The notes beneath the pieces are model-generated. The model did no database searches and was not told where the DNA came from. It was given only the letters and a program-made list of their open reading frames with translations. Made by a program: the position numbers and the translations under genes. A stretch of DNA of 64,000 nucleotides. It comes from Yeosuana aromativorans (GTDB lineage: Bacteria > Bacteroidota > Bacteroidia > Flavobacteriales > Flavobacteriaceae). The stretch covers positions 252,077 through 316,076 of the forward strand of contig NZ_BMNR01000001.1 of assembly GCF_014646655.1 (NCBI RefSeq), written 5' to 3'. Shown piece after piece: positions 27,153-35,683 of the stretch; positions within the stretch are counted from its first letter, which is position 1; each line of letters opens with the position of its first letter.

Positions 27153-27275
27153 TTAAACGAAATTAGCAATTATCAGCGCAATAATACCAAGCATTAAAAG
27201 CTGGATGAAAAACACTATCTCTGTTCTAAGTTTTTTCATTGTTATTTTTTGCTGCAAAACTGCTATTTCCTTCAT
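27153..27275 (-). CDS. Possible small single-pass membrane protein (40 aa, or 28 aa from Met13)
   Basis: An ATG-to-TAA frame with a charged N-terminus (KKLRTE) and one clear hydrophobic helix, FFIQLLMLGIIALIIANFV, ending at the stop. It fills much of the 282-nt gap between the 78-residue hypothetical gene and metF. The positive-inside layout resembles genuine bacterial micro-membrane proteins. No homologue is recalled; it could be chance in AT-rich DNA. Confidence 0.45.
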   Translation of the reverse strand: MKEIAVLQQKITMKKLRTEIVFFIQLLMLGIIALIIANFV

Positions 27276-27404
27276 CTTTAATTGTTATATAAAAGAGAAC
27301 AAATTGTTACCTTTTTACTGTTTGATTTTATAATATTTACTTAGAAAACACTCACATTCTAGAGGTAATTCTTCAATTAAAAAAATTTGACCAATAAACG
27401 CAAA

Positions 27405-27641
27405 TTAAAGCAATAACTTTTTAACATCATTATAGTCTTCTTCATATTCCCAGTAAATCCATCTACCATCCACATAATCGGTTAAAATATATTTTTCGCT
27501 AACCGATTTAATTCTGGAAACAGGAATGATTTTCTTTGAAAACGTATCCGATGTTATGGGCTCCATCATTTCTTTATTTTTGCTATAACCGTGCGAAATA
27601 ATGTAACTTCCTAATGTTAATTCTATAAATTTTGGTTTCAT
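27405..27641 (-). CDS. Hypothetical protein (78 aa) in the metH operon
   Basis: 78 residues, no signal peptide or membrane helix, acidic C-terminus (YWEYEEDYNDVKKLLL). It begins 11 nt after the metH C-terminal gene on the same strand, so it is probably on the SAM-riboswitch transcript. The pattern of short strands (FIELTLGSYIISHGY, IIPVSRIKSVSEKYILT, RWIYWEYEE) suggests a small beta-rich fold. I do not recognise it. Confidence 0.65.
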   Translation of the reverse strand: MKPKFIELTLGSYIISHGYSKNKEMMEPITSDTFSKKIIPVSRIKSVSEKYILTDYVDGRWIYWEYEEDYNDVKKLLL

Positions 27642-27652
27642 CTTCTTATTTG

Positions 27653-30331
27653 TTATTCCTCAGCAATACTAGGGTGCAACCACTTTCTAGCTTTGTCTTT
27701 GCTAATGCCTTTTCTTACTGCATAATCGGTTACTTGGTCATCAGTAATTTTTCCCAAGCCAAAATACTTAGCTTCCGGATTGGCAAAATAGTATCCCGAA
27801 ACCGCGGCAGATGGCCACATAGCCAAGCTTTCGGTTAGGGTTACCCCTATTTGTTTTTCAACATCCAACAAGCTCCAAATGGTTTCTTTCTCTAAATGGT
27901 CAGGACAAGCGGGATAGCCTGGTGCGGGACGAATGCCTTTATACTTTTCTTGAATTAAATCGTCGTTAGAAAGGCTTTCGTTGGTTGCATAACCCCAATG
28001 TTTGGCTCGCACTTGTTTGTGCAAATATTCGGCAAAAGCTTCGGCAAACCTATCGGCAATGGCCTGAACCATAATGGCGTTGTAATCATCACCCTTAGCA
28101 CGGTAACTTTCAGCTAGTTCTTGTGCTCCAAAAATACCCACACAAAAAGCTCCCATATAATCGGTTAATCCACTGTCCTTTGGTGCAATGAAATCAGCTA
28201 AAGCCAAATTGGGTATCCCTTCGCGCTTTTGTAATTGCTGGCGTAAGGTTCTAAACACGGCAATTTCTTTTCCTTTTTTCTGAATGGAAATATCATCGTC
28301 ATGTATTGTGTTTGCTTCAAACAAACCAAAAATGGCCTTCGGCTTTAATAATTGCTTGGCTATAATGCCTTCAATCATTTTTTTGGCTTCTTCATACATA
28401 ATCGTTGCTTGCTCGCCAACAACCTCATCAGTTAAAATATCAGGAAATTTTCCATGTAAATCCCAACTTCTAAAAAACGGACTCCAATCTATAAAAGGCT
28501 CCAATTCTTTTAAACTCAATTGTTCTAAAGTCTGGATTCCCAAAGCTTTTGGTTTGAAAATCTCTGCTTGTTCCCAATCGATTTTAAATTTCCTTTGACG
28601 CGCTTCATGTATTGAAATGTATGATTTCTCCTTACCTCGTTTTAAAAACTTGGTACGGAACTCGTCATAATCTTTCTTCATGGCCGCAACATATTCTTTT
28701 GTTGTTTTTTTATTCAGTAAATCACCAACAACAGTAACAGCTCTTGAGGCATCATTAACATGAACCACCGCATTTTTATATTGCGTATCTATCTTAACAG
28801 CTGTATGGGCTTTTGAGGTTGTTGCGCCACCTATTAACAACGGAATGGTGAACTTTTGACGCTGCATTTCTTTTGCCAGATACACCATTTCATCTAGCGA
28901 TGGTGTTATTAAACCCGATAAACCAATTACATCAACCCTTTCCTTTATGGCCGTTTCAATAATTCTTTCAGGTGGTACCATAACCCCTAAATCCACTATT
29001 TCATAATTGTTACATGCCAATACTACACTTACAATATTTTTACCAATATCATGCACATCGCCTTTTACGGTAGCCATCAATACTTTTCCAACGGGCTCTT
29101 GCAAATCTCCTTTTTCTGCTTCTATAAATGGGTTTAGATATGCCACTGCTTTTTTCATGACTCTAGCCGATTTCACTACTTGAGGCAAAAACATTTTGCC
29201 TGCTCCAAATAAATCGCCCACAACGTTCATCCCAATCATTAAATGGCCTTCAATGACATCAATTGGTTTTTCGGCTTCCAATCTGGCAGCTTCAACATCT
29301 TCAATAATAAAGGCATCAATACCTTTTACCAGTGCATGGGTAATACGCTCTTGAAGCGACCCTTCACGCCAGGATAAATCAACACCCTTTTCAACTTTAG
29401 AGCCTTTTACGGTTTCGGCAAAATCCAATAAACGCTCGGTAGCATCGTCACGCCTGTCCAAAATCACATCTTCAACATGTTCCAATAAATCCTTTGGAAT
29501 ATCATCATAGACCTCTAAAAGCGCGGGATTAACAATTCCCATATTCATCCCCGCTTGAATGGCATGGTATAAAAACACCGAATGCATGGCTTCACGAACG
29601 CCATCATTTCCCCTAAATGAAAATGACACGTTACTCACACCACCACTCACACTTACATTTGGTAAATTTTGGCGCACCCAACGCGTGGCTTCAATAAAAT
29701 CGATAGCATTACGGCGGTGTTCTTCCATACCTGTGGCTACGGGGAATATGTTTAAATCAAAAATAATGTCTTCGGAAGGGAAATGGACCTCGTTCACCAA
29801 TATATCATACGAACGCTTAGCTATCTCTATTCGTCTTTCATAGTTATCCGCTTGGCCAACCTCATCAAACGCCATGACAATCACGGCGGCTCCATATCTC
29901 TTAATTTGTTTGGCTTCCCAGATAAATTTCTCTTCGCCTTCTTTTAAGGAAATGGAATTAACCACGCACTTTCCTTGTACCACTTGCAAGCCAGCTTCAA
30001 TGATTTCCCATTTGGAACTGTCAATCATGATTGGCACTCTAGAGATATCCGGTTCGGCAGCAATGAGATTTAAGAACTTAACCATGGACTCTTTTCCATC
30101 AATTAATCCATCGTCAAAATTAACATCGATAATCTGTGCGCCACCATCAACTTGATGACGGGCTATATCAAGCGCTTCATCAAATTTTTCTTCTTTAATC
30201 AGTCTTAAAAACTTTCTTGAACCCGCCACATTGGTACGTTCACCAATATTGATGAAATTACTGTTTTCATTAAGTACCAAGGGCTCTAGCCCAGAAAGTT
30301 TCATGTATTTTGTTTGCTTAATTTTCATCAA
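27653..30331 (-). CDS. metH: Methionine synthase, C-terminal subunit (pterin, cobalamin and activation domains)
   Basis: 892 residues. Pterin-binding domain about 20-280 ([15 protein letters not shown]), cobalamin cap and Rossmann domains about 310-545 with the B12 ligand motif DVHDIG at 425-430 (His427), [10 protein letters not shown] and [11 protein letters not shown], then the SAM-binding reactivation domain about 560-890 ([12 protein letters not shown]). The homocysteine-binding module is a separate gene 6 nt upstream, so the holoenzyme must be assembled from two chains. This split is usual in Flavobacteriaceae rather than a frameshift. Likely repressed by the upstream SAM-I riboswitch. 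Confidence 0.96.
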   Translation of the reverse strand: MMKIKQTKYMKLSGLEPLVLNENSNFINIGERTNVAGSRKFLRLIKEEKFDEALDIARHQVDGGAQIIDVNFDDGLIDGKESMVKFLNLIAAEPDISRVPIMIDSSKWEIIEAGLQVVQGKCVVNSISLKEGEEKFIWEAKQIKRYGAAVIVMAFDEVGQADNYERRIEIAKRSYDILVNEVHFPSEDIIFDLNIFPVATGMEEHRRNAIDFIEATRWVRQNLPNVSVSGGVSNVSFSFRGNDGVREAMHSVFLYHAIQAGMNMGIVNPALLEVYDDIPKDLLEHVEDVILDRRDDATERLLDFAETVKGSKVEKGVDLSWREGSLQERITHALVKGIDAFIIEDVEAARLEAEKPIDVIEGHLMIGMNVVGDLFGAGKMFLPQVVKSARVMKKAVAYLNPFIEAEKGDLQEPVGKVLMATVKGDVHDIGKNIVSVVLACNNYEIVDLGVMVPPERIIETAIKERVDVIGLSGLITPSLDEMVYLAKEMQRQKFTIPLLIGGATTSKAHTAVKIDTQYKNAVVHVNDASRAVTVVGDLLNKKTTKEYVAAMKKDYDEFRTKFLKRGKEKSYISIHEARQRKFKIDWEQAEIFKPKALGIQTLEQLSLKELEPFIDWSPFFRSWDLHGKFPDILTDEVVGEQATIMYEEAKKMIEGIIAKQLLKPKAIFGLFEANTIHDDDISIQKKGKEIAVFRTLRQQLQKREGIPNLALADFIAPKDSGLTDYMGAFCVGIFGAQELAESYRAKGDDYNAIMVQAIADRFAEAFAEYLHKQVRAKHWGYATNESLSNDDLIQEKYKGIRPAPGYPACPDHLEKETIWSLLDVEKQIGVTLTESLAMWPSAAVSGYYFANPEAKYFGLGKITDDQVTDYAVRKGISKDKARKWLHPSIAEE

Positions 30332-30337
30332 AAAATT

Positions 30338-31351
30338 TTAATGTGACGCTGAAACTGGTTCAGAATAACGACGGGGTTTATATTTGGCAGCTATTTGGGC
30401 AATAACTTTAATATGCTCCGGTGTGGTTCCGCAACAACCCCCTATAATATTGATTAAATTCTTTTTTAAATACTCCTCAATTTGTTCGCCCATATCTTCT
30501 GGAGACTCATCGTACTCACCAAAGGCATTGGGCAAGCCTGCATTAGGATGTGCTGAAATGGCAAAATCTGTTTTATTGGCAATGGCCTCTAAATGGGGCT
30601 GCAACAAACTAGCTCCTAAAGCACAATTAAATCCGATGGATAACAACGGAATATGTGATACGGATATTAAAAACGCTTCGGCCGTTTGCCCTGATAAGGT
30701 TCTGCCAGACGCATCTGTAATTGTACCACTTAACATAATAGGAATGTCAATATTTCTCGCTTCTTTCACTTCTTCAATAGCGAACAAGGCTGCTTTGGCA
30801 TTTAAGGTATCAAACACGGTTTCTACCAACAGCAAATCAACACCGCCATCAATCAAGGCTTCAACCTGTTGTTTGTAGGCTATTCGCAATTCATCAAACG
30901 TAACGGCTCTGTAACCTGGATCATTGACATCGGGCGACATACTGGCCGTACGATTGGTCGGACCAATAGAACCCGCCACAAAACGTGGTTTATGTGGTTC
31001 TTTAGCTGTAAACTCATTGGCAACCTCCTTTGATATTTTTGCCGATTGATAATTGAGTTCATAAACCAAATCTTCCATTTGGTAGTCGGCCATAGCTATG
31101 GTAGTACCAGAAAATGTATTGGTTTCTATAATATCGGCACCAGCTTCCAAGTATTTAGCGTGTATGGTTTTTATGGCTTGGGGTTGTGTAATGGACAACA
31201 AATCGTTATTGCCTTGCAAGGGTGTAGGATAGTCCTTAAAACGTTCCCCTCTATAATCTTCCTCAGAAAATTTATAGCGCTGAATCATGGTACCCATGGC
31301 ACCATCGAGTACTAAAATACGATCCTGTAAAGCTTGTTTTATGTTTGACAT
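30338..31351 (-). CDS. metH: Methionine synthase, homocysteine-binding subunit
   Basis: 337 residues, homocysteine S-methyltransferase domain. LDGAMGTMIQRYK at the N-terminus; zinc cysteines Cys243 (GFNCALGA) and Cys306/Cys307 (GGCCGTTPEHI) activate the homocysteine thiol. It corresponds to the first module of E. coli MetH and ends cleanly, with an intergenic gap of 6 nt before the second gene. First gene after the SAM-I riboswitch at 31406-31515. Confidence 0.95.
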   Translation of the reverse strand: MSNIKQALQDRILVLDGAMGTMIQRYKFSEEDYRGERFKDYPTPLQGNNDLLSITQPQAIKTIHAKYLEAGADIIETNTFSGTTIAMADYQMEDLVYELNYQSAKISKEVANEFTAKEPHKPRFVAGSIGPTNRTASMSPDVNDPGYRAVTFDELRIAYKQQVEALIDGGVDLLLVETVFDTLNAKAALFAIEEVKEARNIDIPIMLSGTITDASGRTLSGQTAEAFLISVSHIPLLSIGFNCALGASLLQPHLEAIANKTDFAISAHPNAGLPNAFGEYDESPEDMGEQIEEYLKKNLINIIGGCCGTTPEHIKVIAQIAAKYKPRRYSEPVSASH

Positions 31352-31373
31352 GTTGATTTTTTTTATATCTGTA

Positions 31374-31388
31374 TGTCATCAAGAAAAG
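31374..31388 (-). promoter_or_regulatory. Anti-P1 element downstream of the metH SAM riboswitch
   Basis: The RNA segment CUUUUCUUGAUGACA (31388 to 31374) can pair over 15 consecutive positions (two G-U) with the 5' end of the aptamer, UGUUAUCAAGAAAGG (31516 to 31502). It would compete with P1 of the SAM-bound aptamer, and lies 22 nt before the ATG. No U-tract follows, so the output may be on translation or RNA stability. Confidence 0.55.
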
Positions 31389-31405
31389 TAAGGGAAACAC
31401 TTTTC

Positions 31406-31515
31406 GTTATCTTTCCAATATTCATTGAAATATTAGTAGAACGTAGCACCTTCTTTACTAGATAAAGGGTTGCCAAGGCTTCAACGGGTCTATTCCCTCT
31501 ACCTTTCTTGATAAC
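31406..31515 (-). promoter_or_regulatory. SAM-I (S-box) riboswitch upstream of metH
   Basis: The minus-strand RNA has P1 strands GUUAUC (31515 to 31510) and GAUAAC (31411 to 31406), the core AAGAAAGG then GAGGGA, UGAAGCCUUGGCAACCC and AAGGUGCUACGUUCUAC. These are the conserved S-box blocks. It binds SAM and would repress methionine synthase when SAM is plentiful. A TATTTTTG -7-like motif lies upstream at 31551-31544, without a good -33 partner. Confidence 0.92.
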
Positions 31516-31598
31516 ATTATTTTTATGTTTATGAACTGGTGAGCAAAAATACTATATATATTGTTTTTATTGGTAATAAATTGAAAAAAATCCCTGAT

Positions 31599-32489
31599 TT
31601 ATTCAAATAAGGAAGACGATAAATACCGGTCACCTCTATCACAAATAATTGCTACAATGACACCTTTATCAATGGTCTCGGCAATTTTTAATGCACTAAA
31701 TACGGAACCACCACTGCTCATTCCCGCAAAAACCCCTTCTTCCCTGGCCAAACGTTGTGTTGTTTGTTTGGCATCTAATTCACTGACATCTACAACAACA
31801 TCAACTTTAGAACGGTTAAAAAACTTAGGCACATAATCTGGCGACCATTTTCTGATGCCTGGTATTTTGGCCTCATCTTCTGGTTGGGCACCTACAATAG
31901 TGATGTTTTTATTTTTCTCCTTTAAATAGGTTGAAACGCCCATAATGGTTCCGGTAGTTCCCATGGCAGACACAAAATGGGTTACTTCTCCATTGGTGTC
32001 ATTCCATATTTCAGGCCCTGTGGTTTTATAATGTGCTTTCCAGTTGTCTTCATTTTCAAATTGATTGAGTAAGGTATAGCCTTTTTCATCACGTAGCTGA
32101 AATGCCAAATCCCGTGACCCTTCAATGCCTTCATCAGCAGGTGTTAAAATTACCTCGGCTCCATAAGCACGCATGGTCTTAACACGCTCTTCAGTGGAGT
32201 TTTCAGGCATAATCAACACCATGTTCAAACCCAACAATTGGGCAATAAACGCCAATGCAATACCCGTATTCCCACTGGTTGCTTCAACCAAAAAATCTCC
32301 TCTTTTGATATCACCCCGTTTTAAAGCTTCATTAATCATATTGAAAGCAGGGCGGTCTTTAACGCTTCCTCCAGGATTATTACCTTCCAGCTTTAAATAC
32401 AACTTGACATCTTTATTTGAAATAAGATGTGTCGCTTCAACAAGTGGTGTATTACCGATTTGATCTATGATACCTTTAATGGATGCCAT
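31599..32489 (-). CDS. cysM: Cysteine synthase (O-acetylserine sulfhydrylase)
   Basis: 296 residues, the CysM-like shorter form. PLP lysine in GGSVKDRPAFNMI, substrate loop ATSGNTGIALAF, phosphate-binding GTTGTIMGV and SSGGSVFSA. It makes cysteine from O-acetylserine and sulfide. Its start overlaps the serine acetyltransferase stop by 14 nt, so both final steps of cysteine synthesis are coupled. The transcript probably continues from the sulfate-assimilation genes upstream. Confidence 0.95.
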   Translation of the reverse strand: MASIKGIIDQIGNTPLVEATHLISNKDVKLYLKLEGNNPGGSVKDRPAFNMINEALKRGDIKRGDFLVEATSGNTGIALAFIAQLLGLNMVLIMPENSTEERVKTMRAYGAEVILTPADEGIEGSRDLAFQLRDEKGYTLLNQFENEDNWKAHYKTTGPEIWNDTNGEVTHFVSAMGTTGTIMGVSTYLKEKNKNITIVGAQPEDEAKIPGIRKWSPDYVPKFFNRSKVDVVVDVSELDAKQTTQRLAREEGVFAGMSSGGSVFSALKIAETIDKGVIVAIICDRGDRYLSSSLFE

Positions 32490-33210
32490 TTTTTTTAGGT
32501 CTGATTTTGATTTCTGTTTGATAGGTTACCAATGAGTTTTCAGGAACTGACTGAGTGATCCAAACGTTAGCTCCAATGGTTGTATTGGCACCAATGACTA
32601 TGTCCCCGCCCAATATGGTGGCATTGGCATAAATAGTAACGTTATCCTCAATAGTTGGGTGCCGTTTGGTGGACTGCATATCCTTTTTTACCTGAAGTCC
32701 TCCAAGGGTAACACCTTGAAATATTTTTACATTACTTTTTATAACTGAAGTTTCACCAATGACAATTCCCGTTCCATGATCCAGAAAAAACGAATCGCCT
32801 ATAGTTGCTCCTGGGTGGATATCAATACCTGTAATGCCGTGCACATACTCACTCATCATTCTGGGCATAATAGGAACCTTTAAAAGATGTAATTGATGGC
32901 TCAATCTGTAAATTGATATGGCATAAAAACCGGGATAAGCCAAATACACTTCTTGTATGCAAGTAGAAGCTGGGTCGTTTTTTAAAAACGAGGCAGCATC
33001 TAAATCCAGTTTTTTCCTGATGGTTAAAAACGTTCCTTGAAACTCATTCCAAATACCCGCTCCGTTTTCGATATTAAGATTTGATGTGATTTCCAGAAAC
33101 GTATCTTTTAAATAAAGCGTTTCAGATTCTTGCTCATCAAACAAATTATAAAACAATCGTTTTGTAAACGGTTTTATAAGCTCTTTTAAACGGATATTAT
33201 ATTTCTTCAT
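32476..33210 (-). CDS. cysE: Serine O-acetyltransferase
   Basis: 244 residues. A helical N-terminal half is followed by a left-handed beta-helix (HGITGIDIHPGATIGDSFFL, DHGTGIVIGETSVI, VKIFQGVTLGGL, ATILGGDIVIGANTTIGAN). The acetyltransferase Asp/His pair is in DHGTGIVIGE. It makes O-acetylserine for CysM, directly downstream and overlapping. The N-terminus is of the EpsC-like type rather than enteric CysE. Gap of 45 nt from the flavoprotein gene upstream. Confidence 0.93.
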   Translation of the reverse strand: MKKYNIRLKELIKPFTKRLFYNLFDEQESETLYLKDTFLEITSNLNIENGAGIWNEFQGTFLTIRKKLDLDAASFLKNDPASTCIQEVYLAYPGFYAISIYRLSHQLHLLKVPIMPRMMSEYVHGITGIDIHPGATIGDSFFLDHGTGIVIGETSVIKSNVKIFQGVTLGGLQVKKDMQSTKRHPTIEDNVTIYANATILGGDIVIGANTTIGANVWITQSVPENSLVTYQTEIKIRPKKNGIH

Positions 33211-33255
33211 GGTTAAGTGTGCTATAGGAACGTAAAATTACACAATAAAAAAATA

Positions 33256-34308
33256 TTATTGTATAGATTGTACCACAGCTTTTGGGGCTTCTTTACGGGT
33301 TCCGTCAAAACCATCCACGCCACTAACCGTTGTATATTTTAAAACATACTTCTTACCAGGATTGATGATTCTATAGGCAGCTTGGCACATCAATGTGGCT
33401 TCATGAAATCCGCACAAAATCAATTTAAGCTTTTCCGGATAGGTATTTACATCGCCAATGGCAAAAATCCCTGGAATATTGGTTTCGTAGTTTCTGGTAT
33501 GATCTACCTTAATGGCGTTCTTTTCAATTTCCAGCCCCCAATCTCCGATTGGCCCCAGTTTTGGTGACAATCCAAACAATGGAATAAAGTAATCCGCGGC
33601 TAGTAATATTTTTTCATCTCCTTTAGTAACAGTTACGCCTTCTAACTGTTTGTTACCATACAAAGCCGTTACCTCGGCAGGAGTAATGAGGTTTATTTTA
33701 CCCAAATCTTTTAATTCCTTGACTTTTTCTACTGAATCCAATGCGCCTCTAAATTCATTTCGTCTATGAATCAAGGTTACTTCTGAAGCTACATTTGCCA
33801 AAAAGATACTCCAATCCAAAGCTGAATCTCCCCCTCCTGAAATGACTACTTTTTTATTTCTGAAAACTTCAGGATCCTTAATAAAATACTCTACACCATT
33901 ATCTTCAAAGTAAGCAATATTATCAATCAACGGTTTTCTCGGCTCAAAAGACCCTAAACCTCCTGCAATGGCCACAACAGGCGCGTGATGTTGTGTGCCT
34001 TTATTGGTTGTTACAATAAAAGAGCCGTCTTCTTGCTTTTCAATGGTTTCTGCACGCTCTCCCAATGTAAAACCTGGCTCAAACTGTTTACCTTGTTCCA
34101 ATAAGTTTTTTGTTAAATCGCCCGCCAAGATTTCAGGAAAACCAGGAATATCATAAATTGGCTTTTTTGGATATATTTCAGAGCATTGCCCACCAGGTTG
34201 TGGCAAGGCATCAATTAAATGGCATTTCAACTTTAATAATCCTGCTTCAAAAACCGTGAACAAACCTGTTGGTCCTGCACCTATAATCAGTATGTCTGTT
34301 TTAATCAT
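33256..34308 (-). CDS. Thioredoxin-reductase-like ferredoxin/flavodoxin-NADP reductase
   Basis: About 350 residues from the Met at 34308, chosen because MIKTDILIIGAGPTGLF is canonical and removes an overlap with the upstream gene (a Met at 34329 would overlap it). FAD motif GAGPTG, NADPH motif ISGGGDSALDW, and FAIGDVNTYPEKLK near the end. No redox-active CxxC is present, so it is of the ferredoxin-NADP reductase type rather than a true thioredoxin reductase. Its place at the end of the sulfite reductase block suggests that it feeds electrons to sulfite reductase through ferredoxin. Confidence 0.9.
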   Translation of the reverse strand: MIKTDILIIGAGPTGLFTVFEAGLLKLKCHLIDALPQPGGQCSEIYPKKPIYDIPGFPEILAGDLTKNLLEQGKQFEPGFTLGERAETIEKQEDGSFIVTTNKGTQHHAPVVAIAGGLGSFEPRKPLIDNIAYFEDNGVEYFIKDPEVFRNKKVVISGGGDSALDWSIFLANVASEVTLIHRRNEFRGALDSVEKVKELKDLGKINLITPAEVTALYGNKQLEGVTVTKGDEKILLAADYFIPLFGLSPKLGPIGDWGLEIEKNAIKVDHTRNYETNIPGIFAIGDVNTYPEKLKLILCGFHEATLMCQAAYRIINPGKKYVLKYTTVSGVDGFDGTRKEAPKAVVQSIQ

Positions 34309-34309
34309 T

Positions 34310-34894
34310 TTAATCTTCTTTTTTAGCAATTAATCCTTTAGTAAATTCGTTTAAAGTCTCTACTTTTTGTTCAAAATCACCTTGTATTGTTTTTCTATAT
34401 TCATTTAAATTTTTAACCAAATCATCTACATTTTCAGGGATAACGTCCTCAAAAAACTGGCGCAATCGCTTAGCCGTAGTAGGTGACTTTCCATTAGTCG
34501 AAATGGCAACCTTAACATTACCTTTTGTAACGATTCCGCCCATGTAAAAATCACAATATGGTGGATTGTCAGCCACATTTACTAATTTTCTTTTTTTTCT
34601 ACAATGCTTATAAACCTTGAAGTTTACTTCTGGTATATCTGTTGTTGCAATAACAATTTGACTGCCTTTTAAATATCTTTTATGGTAACGGTCTTCAATC
34701 AAAGTTACATTGCCTGTTTTTGCCAGTTCTTTAGTACCTTCCCTAAACATTGGCGACACCATAATTACATGAGCATCTGGACTGGATTTCAACAGAAATT
34801 TTAATTTCTCTTCAGCAACAAATCCTCCTCCTACAATAAGTACATTTAGCTTATTAAGCTTTAAGAAAACAGGATATAGATTGTTACGTTCCAT
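34310..34894 (-). CDS. Precorrin-2 dehydrogenase / sirohydrochlorin ferrochelatase
   Basis: 194 residues, equivalent to the N-terminal half of enteric CysG or yeast Met8. NAD-binding GGGFVAEEKLKFLL, conserved NVADNPPYCDFYMGG with the catalytic-region Asp, and ISTNGKSPTTAKRLR. It oxidises precorrin-2 and inserts iron to give siroheme, the cofactor of the sulfite reductase two genes upstream. It stands alone rather than being fused to the SUMT domain, which is the separate cobA 6 nt upstream. Confidence 0.93.
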   Translation of the reverse strand: MERNNLYPVFLKLNKLNVLIVGGGFVAEEKLKFLLKSSPDAHVIMVSPMFREGTKELAKTGNVTLIEDRYHKRYLKGSQIVIATTDIPEVNFKVYKHCRKKRKLVNVADNPPYCDFYMGGIVTKGNVKVAISTNGKSPTTAKRLRQFFEDVIPENVDDLVKNLNEYRKTIQGDFEQKVETLNEFTKGLIAKKED

Positions 34895-34900
34895 TAAAAA

Positions 34901-35683
34901 TTAAATGTTTTTAAGCTCTTTTACTTCGGTTAATACTGATGTTAAAACTACGCGCTCTTTTACCACATCGCCAATAACAATGATTGCTGGCGATGATAAT
35001 TGATTTTTCTCAACAACATTTACAATGGTATCAATCGTTCCAAAACCAACTTTTTCTTGTTCAGTAGTTCCATTTTGAATAACAGCAACTGCCATATTAT
35101 GCTTGCTTTGTGCTTTAAAAACCTCTACAATTTCAGCTAATTTACCCATTCCCATTAAGATGACAACCGTAGCCGTAGACTGTGCCGCTAAGATAACATC
35201 GGTTGATAATTGATGTGATTTTGTAGTACCGGTAATTACCCAAAAACTTTCGGAAGCTCCACGTTTTGTTAATGGGATGCCTTGATAGGCTGGTACTGCA
35301 AATGATGAGGAAATTCCTGGAACCACATACGTTTCTATATCAAATTGTCTAACATAATCAATCTCTTCGGCGCCTCTTCCAAAAATAAACGGATCGCCAC
35401 CTTTTAATCGTACCACATGCCCATGACTGTATGCCCTACTCACAATTAGTTCATTGATTTGTTCTTGCTGATAGGCATAGCAACCTTTACGTTTACCCAC
35501 AAAAATAAGTTCAGCTTCTGGAGATGCATACCCCAGCAATGCTTCATTTATTAAAGCATCATATAAAATAACATTTGCAGACTCAATGGCTTTTATAGCC
35601 TTGAGCGTTATCAAATCCGGATCGCCAGGACCAGCACCTACAACTGTCAGTTTCGGATTTTTATGGTTTAGTTCCATGGACAA
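34901..35683 (-). CDS. cobA: Uroporphyrinogen-III C-methyltransferase (SUMT)
   Basis: 260 residues. It methylates uroporphyrinogen III twice to precorrin-2. LTVVGAGPGDPDLITLKA at the N-terminus, VGKRKGCY, VRLKGGDPFIFGRGAEE and PGISSSFAVPAYQGIPLTKR are the hallmark segments. The start overlaps the sulfite reductase 3' end by 23 nt (Met3 is an alternative start). With the following gene it supplies siroheme. Confidence 0.96.
   Translation of the reverse strand: MSMELNHKNPKLTVVGAGPGDPDLITLKAIKAIESANVILYDALINEALLGYASPEAELIFVGKRKGCYAYQQEQINELIVSRAYSHGHVVRLKGGDPFIFGRGAEEIDYVRQFDIETYVVPGISSSFAVPAYQGIPLTKRGASESFWVITGTTKSHQLSTDVILAAQSTATVVILMGMGKLAEIVEVFKAQSKHNMAVAVIQNGTTEQEKVGFGTIDTIVNVVEKNQLSSPAIIVIGDVVKERVVLTSVLTEVKELKNI

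Noticed and set aside
30332-30337. Possible frameshift splitting metH into two genes
   Set aside because: Both halves have complete domains, proper start and stop codons and a clean 6-nt gap; the split falls between the homocysteine and pterin modules and is usual in Flavobacteriaceae.
30384-30878. 164-codon ORF antisense to the metH N-terminal gene
   Set aside because: It is a reverse-strand shadow of a well-conserved coding region and contains no recognisable motif.
33224-33229. Half-site ATAGGA upstream of cysE similar to the cys promoter palindrome
   Set aside because: Only a 6-base match without the second arm; expected by chance in AT-rich DNA.
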